Shown here in pieces: positions 58,198-64,000 of a DNA stretch of 64,000 bases (the stretch's first letter is position 1; each line of letters starts with the position of its first letter). The translations under genes were made by a program, and so were the position numbers. The notes beneath the pieces were generated by a model. It saw only the letters and a list, made by a program, of their open reading frames with translations, was not told where the DNA came from and searched no databases. Source of the DNA: Leptobrachium leishanense (lineage: Eukaryota > Chordata > Amphibia > Anura > Megophryidae). Location: the NCBI GenBank assembly GCA_009667805.1, contig CM019063.1:58512881-58576880 (forward strand), read 5' to 3'.

Positions 58198-59335
58198 CTA
58201 GGGCGTCTTCCGCAACAGAGGGGGAGGTCCAGAGGTCCCAGAAAAACTCATAGACGGAGCCGATGGAGGCCAGTTCAATCCACCGGTGCTTGCGAGGAGG
58301 AGGAACGGCGTCTGCGGCGGGATGGATCTTCGCGGGCGTGATGGAGCCTGTTCCGGCGGCATGTATAGCAGTGCCAGGTCTGGCCAAGCCGGGAGCGTGT
58401 CCGGTGGAAGGGAGAGTTCCTCTAAAAACAGCGGGAGATCCAGTTCGCTGCAAAGATTAAGAGGTCCCGATGGCTTGCGGACTTGGAGGCCAAATGGAAA
58501 TAGCCACTTATATTGAAGTTTCATGTCCTGCAAGGCAGCCGTGAGCGGACGTAGCATGCGTCTGGACTGCAAGGTAGCGGGTGAGAGATCCTGGAATAGC
58601 GAGATCTTAGCCCCCGCAAAATCAATGGTGCGAGAGCCCCGGGCCGCTGCCAGTATGGAGTCTTTCAGCAGGTAGCGTAGAAGGCAGCAAATCACATCGC
58701 GCGGGGGAGCGTCCGGTGGGCCCTTCGGTCTCAATGCTCTGATTGCGTTCCATTTCGATATCCGTGGCAGGGTCCCTTTCCAAAATGTCATTAAATAAAG
58801 CGATGATGGTGCATTTTAATTCCTCCTGTGAGTTTTCTAACTCCGGGAGGCCTCGAACCCTGATGTTATTCCGGCGATTTCTGTCCTCTACATCTTCTAA
58901 ATGGCGAGCCATCATTTGTAAGGCCGAGCGCTGCGTGGTTATTGCAGAGGAGTGGGCCGCTATCGTGGCAGACTGCTGTTCCTGTGTCACCTCCACGTGC
59001 TGTAGCCTGGTCTGTATGCCGCCAAGATCTGTGCGCAGCGCGCGGATTTCTGAGAGGAGGGAAGCTCCCAGTTCAGTGGTGACAATGGCTAAGTCCTCTT
59101 TACTGGGGAGATATTGTAGGAGTTGGCGGAGGTCATTTGGGGGGTCCCAAACACTCACCGAGTGCGTTGGAGAGCTGGAGGCCGAGGAGCATGAGGCGGC
59201 GGCCATCCTGGAATCTGGGTCAGCGATTTCAGCGGTCGAAAGAGGAGCTAAAAACGGCCTGATGGACCCAGTCTGCTGGGTCCCAGTGGGTTCTGGGGGG
59301 CCAGGGGTGTGAGGGGGCTTCTTGGCTTTACCCAT
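58198..59335 (-). pseudogene. L1 ORF1, copy 2, frameshifted
   Basis: Starts MGKAKKPPHTPGPP at 59335, with a long coiled-coil region (LGGIQTRLQHVEVTQEQQSA) and DVEDRNRRNNIRVRGLPELE around 58880-58830. A frameshift near 58750-58790 moves the rest, which holds LRPKGPPDAPPRDVICCLLR and FQDLSPATLQSRRMLRPL, into the frame 58198-58791. Same RNA-binding family as 24250-25293. Confidence 0.85.
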
Positions 59336-59434
59336 GGGTGCGGATGTGCAGCGGAAAAGGGGTAAAAACAGCGCGCTCAGCGGAGCTCATTGATCAAGCG
59401 GCCATCTTCCTGGACGTCCCGACCACGCCCCGTA

Positions 59435-59446
59435 AAATATTTTCTT
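59435..59446. repeat. Target-site duplication of L1 number 2, 5' side
   Basis: AAATATTTTCTT, matching 53039-53050. Confidence 0.85.
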
Positions 59447-59541
59447 GACTAAACAAGAGTAAAACCAAGCACATATAAGATTTCAGCAACATCAAATAAA
59501 CACAATAAGGACATTTCATTTTTTTGGTGGTAGTGGCCCTT

Positions 59542-60749
59542 TTAACCACTTGGCTGCTATGGACGCGCTCAGCGCGTCCAGCCAAGTGGTTCTCCTGTGC
59601 TACGGACGCGCTCAGCGCGTCCGAGCACAGGAGGCAGCAATCTGCCGGATTCCGGCGGATTGCTGCGCCCCCCCCCCCGGTGCGGGCTGACATCTTGGAT
59701 GTCAGCCCAGCACTCGGGAGCCCGGCGGGGACATTAGATGTCATCGCTGCTACGCGATGACATCTAATTCAGGCGCCCCCCCGCATGTGCGGAGGAGGCG
59801 CCTGAAAGGGAGGGGGGGGAGGTCCTTCGGACCTCTCTCCCTCCCGATTGCCGGGGAGCAGGGGGTTAAGACAGGCACCGCTTGGAAGGGCACAGCCTGC
59901 CCTTCCAAACGGTGGCTCTCATTAACCCCTGGGGAGCCGGATCACGAATCGGCGCTGAAAAGCGCCGGTTCGTGATCCTTTCCCGGAGCTGGCCGACATC
60001 TTGGATGTCGGCCAAGCCTCCGGGAACTCCCCCTGAGGACTGGCGTCATCGTGCTATGCACGATGACGCCAGTCCTGGAGTTAACCCCTAGCTGCCACCA
60101 ACGGTGGAGATAGGGGATTCCAATGAATCCCCTATCTCCCGATCCGTGGCAGCTAGGGGTTAATGTTTGGTACTGTTGGATCGGCCAGAGCATGGCCGTT
60201 CCCTACGATACCAAACACCACTGTGAAAAAAGTTTAAAAAAAAAAAAAAAAAATTATAAAAAAAAAAAAAGTTTTTTTTTTGGTTTGTTAATGCAGCAAT
60301 ATTGTTCCCATTTCAATTATAATGTGAACAATGATGCTGCACTAACGATTTTTGTATGCGGTGCGTTTGTTAAAAATCACGTAATTTCCCCCAAAAAAAA
60401 AATGTAACGAGACCCCATCTCTAATTTTTTTAACAAGCGCACCCCATACAAAATATAACCGCAATTGCTCGCATGTTAAAATGTTAAAAAAATACACTTT
60501 ACACGTTGTAAATTATTGAAAATTCATATTTTATTGCATTTTTTGTTATAATATACAGACAGGTCATGACGTATTCATATAATAATGACATATTATTAAT
60601 CTGCCGAGTCTGACGGAAAGAACGATATATAATATGTCTGGGTCATATACTAAAATAAGCCTTCAAAACGCATTTAAACATGATGAGCAAAACCGGTAAA
60701 TATGACCTCAGCACAGAGGCGTGAAACGCCTCAGCAGCGAAAGGGTTAA
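59542..60749 (-). mobile_element. TTAA-flanked hairpin-rich element, family P copy 5
   Basis: Reverse orientation of copy 4: TTAACCACTTGGCTGCTATG (59542) to GCAGCGAAAGGGTTAA (60749). The hairpin chain is at 59547-60140, then the A/T tract and conserved AT-rich half. The outermost hairpin includes CCACTTGGCTG and its complement, so the right terminus itself folds back. Only about 60-70 percent of the hairpin-arm bases agree with copy 4 in places, yet the arms remain paired. Confidence 0.9.
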
Positions 60750-61690
60750 ATTACAGTTCTTTCCGTGGAAGAGCACTGGTTATTGTATAACCCTTTAATG
60801 CTTTTGTTTTAGTTTTATGTAATGCAGTAGTTTTCCAGATGGTATCGAAATATTCAAAGAACCTGGAAGAATAAAAAGCACACAACTCCACTGCCTCTCT
60901 ACGGAGTCGGCACATGTGTAACAACAAACCCAAAATCTGGAATATGAGCGAGTTGGTACATTGCAGACTTCAGTAAGTTAAATTCCTTCGCATTGCTCCA
61001 GTATTGGACTATATTGAGGATACTTTATCAGGGAGCAGGAACGTACTTGGAAGATAGAGTATACTCGATCTTGGTCGTGAAGTGGTTAATGATGAAACAA
61101 GCGATGCTTTTTCATCATTTGAATATCAGAGTACTCTACTATATGGTTTATATCTAACGCCTGACCTCGTTCCTGCATGCTGGGGGCTTTTCGGGCAATT
61201 AGAAAGCTTATTGAGTATCATCTGAACACTTTATCTCCTGCCATTTCTCATATGCGTTTGCTCATTCAGTAAATTGGGACACTCTGACATCTCTGATACA
61301 CGCGGGTGTTTAGACGCCGCAGATGAGTCATTGGCTTCTACATGGCGATATTATTTCCTGCTAATTCACTTCTACCAGCTTTTTGTAAACACTGAATTCA
61401 AGACTTAATATACGTCGAAACCCATCTGTTTTGTCAGTACTTCAGCAGCTGTGCCTGGGACGGCTCATTTTACTGATGTTCCTAGAGTCCCCTGGAACAC
61501 AAAGGATTAATGGGCACAAACCAGGCTTTACTTGGGCACACTGCATGCTCGGTCTCTTTTTATAAAACACTGAGCTAGGAAGCCAGTTAAAAATATATAT
61601 ATATTTATGTGTTTTAGATATATTAAAAAAAATATTTAATGCCATACCAGTAATTTTCTTTTTTTATTAGAGATATATATATATATATAT
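60750..61690. other. Intron, nothing recognised
   Basis: No gene or known repeat; a TA microsatellite is at 61674-61691. Confidence 0.4.
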
Positions 61691-63137
61691 ATTTCTATCA
61701 TGATGGGTGAATAGCGCACTCGAGACTTGGTATCGATTAAACAATGAATTTTATTATTGCGAGTCGACGTTTCAGTCCATGCTGGACTTTTCTCAAGACA
61801 TAACACACACAAACAAAAAAGCACATATAAATAGTATACATCATTAGACAAACTCAAAACAGACTTGTAATTAAAACAATCAATTGCACAATGCCGTTGG
61901 GCCAGGTGATCCATATCCCCAGAAACCAACCAAGCAAGCCAACATATTTGATGCCTAATATAATGCACTTGACCCCCATTAAACTCCTAATAGACTTAAA
62001 GTTTCTGCCGTGTTTAAAAAGCAACAGATTTTATACCCAATGGGGGAAGGTACACCTATAAGGGCTCCTATTAAAGCAACACTGGTATAATTAATACAAC
62101 ACTAATATACACTAATTAAGAACAACCCAGGGCTCACGAAGCCCACCTGGACCTAGAAGTTATACACAAGCTAATAGTTAAAAAAATCCATATTCGGACG
62201 GGCCAGGGTAAATAGTATTCTTTTGGACTATATAAATAATTAACGTGTAGATAGAAAAGCAGTATATGAATTCCTTTCGTTTAATCCAAGTGGCGACATG
62301 GTCTCTAGTGTGAAAATCCATAAAGATTCACGTTTGAGCAATTCAGTTGCTCGGTACCTTCCCCTATTGAGGTTGGGGTGGGACATGGTCTATGGCCATT
62401 ACACGTAATGAGGGCAATGGGTGCTGAGCCTCAGCAAAATGGCGGGCCACCGGTTGGTCACTAATAGCTGAATGATGATTAGCAAGGCATTCACGGAGGC
62501 CATTGATAGTTTTGCCTAAGATTTTATACACTACATAGGGCGTAGTGCACGTAATGTGTTGTCTAATCCAGTATTTTTTTGCCATTGCGTGGGTGGTAGA
62601 ATACCTTGCCTGGTGTTACATGGCTGCACGTAGTCTGAAACATCCACCATTAATGTGTTTATGTTCAGAAAAATGGTTAAATGGATCCGTATGTACGACC
62701 AGATCACGAAGGTTCTGGTTACGTTTGTAGCAAATTAGTGGTAAGTTCTCAGTTACCTTAAAAATTAGGAGCCCTTATATGTGTACCTTCCACCATTGGG
62801 TATAAAATCTGTTGCTTTTTAAACACGGCAGAAACTTTAAGTCTATTATGAGTTCAATGGGGGTCAAGTGCATTATATTAGGCATCAAATATGTTGGCTT
62901 GGTTGGTTTCTGGGGATATGGATCACCTGGCCCAACGGCATTGTGCAATTGATTGTTTTAATTACAAGTCTGTGTTGAGTTTGTCTAATGATGTATATTA
63001 TTTATATGTGCTTTTTTGTTTTTGTGTGTTATGTCTTGAGAAGAGTCCAGCATGGACTGAAACGTTGACTCGCAATAATTCATTTTTTTTATCCATACCA
63101 AGTCTCTCGAGTGTGCTATTCACCATTATGATTTCTA
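61691..63137 (-). mobile_element. Penelope-like element remnant with inverted arms
   Basis: Two arms, 61691-62074 and 62764-63137, are inverted copies of each other, about 370 bp and roughly 90 percent similar by eye. Between them, on the minus strand, is a GIY-YIG endonuclease remnant. Penelope-like retroelements commonly carry terminal repeats in inverted or direct orientation and a C-terminal GIY-YIG nuclease. The reverse transcriptase is absent. Confidence 0.78.
62364..62735 (-). pseudogene. GIY-YIG endonuclease, Penelope type, fragment
   Basis: Minus-strand reading: RNQNLRDLVVHTDPFNHFSE, GGCFRLRAAM, a stop, then ITCTTPYVVYKILGKTINGL, RECLANHHSAI, PVARHFAEAQHPLPSLRVMA and IDHVPPQ. In intact relatives this part reads (C)PxxxYVGKT...LRxRxxxHxxxI...PVAxHFxExxHxxxxLRxMxIDxV. 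Here VGKT has become ILGKT and the zinc-type Cys in the GxFxCxxC linker is lost (GGCFRLRAAM). A stop separates linker and nuclease. Not functional. Confidence 0.8.
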
Positions 63138-63203
63138 CCTAATATGGTATAGCAGCACCGGAGCACGCAAACCTAAAGGGTTGAATACCAGGCACCTGTT
63201 GGA

Positions 63204-63207
<4 letters not shown>

Positions 63208-63240
<33 letters not shown>

Positions 63241-63255
63241 TTTTTTTTTTTGTTT
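63208..63255. repeat. TA microsatellite and T tract
   Basis: (AT) run of about 28 bases followed by T tract. Confidence 0.95.
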
Positions 63256-63357
63256 TTTTAAAACTGATAGATTTAAAAAAAAATTAAATGCCATTTCATA
63301 TGGTGTCATGAACGTGTGCCGCGTCGAAGGAAACGCAGGGATAAGCAAATCACCATC

Positions 63358-64000
63358 TGTCTACACTAGACCCAAAATAATGACTACGTGGCCCACAATC
63401 CCCCGCACATGCTTGCCTAACTGTCACGGCAACACCTTCACTACAGAAGGGCACGCAACAGGATGAAGTGGTCAAGGGGTTGTAACGTAGTATCCGTCTA
63501 CACTCGACCCAGAGTACTGACTACGTTAATATATAAATAATATTGGACCCGATGACTAATCGGGGCCAATACAGAAAAGAGCCTCTAGTTACCAGCATTA
63601 AGTAGGATTAAACCTTGATTTAGAAATTAGAACCATAACAAAGACGAAAGAAGGTGGCTATTTTATCTTGCCTAATTGGCTAATTAAACTGATGCCACTA
63701 AGAGCCGGTAACCATTGAAAGAATAATTAATTAGATGTTGGTACTTGGATTAGTTTCTTTATTAATTTACATATACAACACAGAAACAGTTCAATAGTGT
63801 ATGTAAATTAATAAAGAAACTAATCCAAGTACCAACATCTAATTAATTATTCTTTCAATGGTTACCGGCTCTTAGTGGCATCAGTTTAATTAGCCAATTA
63901 GGCAAGATAAAATAGCCACCTTCTTTCGTCTTTGTTATGGTTCTAAGTACTGACTACGTTGCCCACAATCCCTGTACCCACTTTCCTTGTACTATTCGTA
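63358..64000. repeat. Interrupted direct repeat, three copies of a ~50-bp phrase
   Basis: GACTACGT(G/T)GCCCACAATC, preceded by CTACACT(A/C)GACCCA, occurs at 63361-63402 and 63945-63975, with a partial copy at 63498-63528. The long palindrome (63629-63944) is inserted in this array. Confidence 0.7.
63629..63944. repeat. Perfect inverted repeat, 145-bp arms, 26-base loop
   Basis: Left arm 63629-63773 and right arm 63800-63944 are exact reverse complements over all 145 bases on my reading; the loop is 63774-63799. The arm starts AGAACCATAACAAAGACGAA. No open frame of note. Confidence 0.95.

Larger units (their letters stand above)
53051..59434 (-). mobile_element. Tx1-type L1 retrotransposon, second copy
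   Basis: Minus-strand element of about 6.4 kb: 5' end GGGGCGTGG near 59432, ORF1, ORF2 and a 3' tail with AATAAAACTTTATTACAATA near 53075-53055. A perfect 12-bp duplication flanks it. An S element is inserted between its ORFs (57044-57477). A different subfamily from the first L1: proteins recognisably similar but clearly diverged. Confidence 0.92.

Noticed and set aside
1..64000. tRNA or rRNA genes
   Set aside because: No cloverleaf, A/B box pair or rRNA core sequence recognised on either strand.

Overview
This is a 64 kb stretch of vertebrate, almost certainly anuran amphibian, nuclear DNA. The only host-gene sequence I can support is two exons of the pigmentation transporter gene SLC45A2 (MATP/AIM1), both on the + strand, at 4044-4220 and 21499-21782. 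Their splice signals are intact, their phases join correctly (a split Gly codon), and the intron between them is 17.3 kb. The window starts in the upstream intron and runs more than 42 kb into the downstream intron without reaching another exon. The frog assignment rests on the repeat content: Tx1-type L1 elements with a GGGGCGTGG 5' end, an L2/CR1-type LINE with a tail familiar from frogs, Penelope-like sequence, and TTAA-flanked repeats resembling amphibian piggyBac elements. No repeat library was searched. Nearly everything else is transposon sequence, often nested. Layout: 1-1653 Tc1-like transposon; 3295-3667 small TTAA-flanked repeat (family S); 4744-6047 composite repeat; about 6400-8356 Helitron-type element with a tandem array; 8381-9165 foldback DNA; 9276-9702 second S copy; 10500-11131 unclassified repeat W; 11320-12154 and 12781-13676 hairpin-rich TTAA elements (families Q and P); 13976-16131 inverted-repeat remnants and hAT-type elements; 17259-18067 GGGTTATTC repeat; 19402-19879 partial P copy. 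After exon 3: 22200-22790 L2 fragment; 22795-33015 an autonomous-type hAT transposon (minus strand) split by a 7.15 kb Tx1-like L1 at 24157-31309; 36935-38290 L2-clade LINE with a nested hAT-type MITE; 38827-41353 two hAT-like elements, the second with a nested P copy; 42030-42292 LINE 3' end; 43459-46401 non-autonomous relative of the split hAT; 47403-48134 Tc1 fragment and pogo-like MITE; 50091-51167 non-autonomous hAT with a perfect 8-bp duplication; 51515-52760 and 59542-60749 two P copies in opposite orientation enclosing a second L1 (53051-59434, minus strand); 61691-63137 Penelope-like remnant with inverted arms; 63629-63944 a perfect 145-bp inverted repeat. There is no operon or pathway here. 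The point of interest is the structure of the repeats. The strongest observation is that the P elements contain a run of about ten adjacent stem-loops whose arms differ between copies by paired, compensatory changes. Coding parts of all transposons carry frameshifts, stops or lost catalytic residues, except ORF1 of the first L1, which is open.
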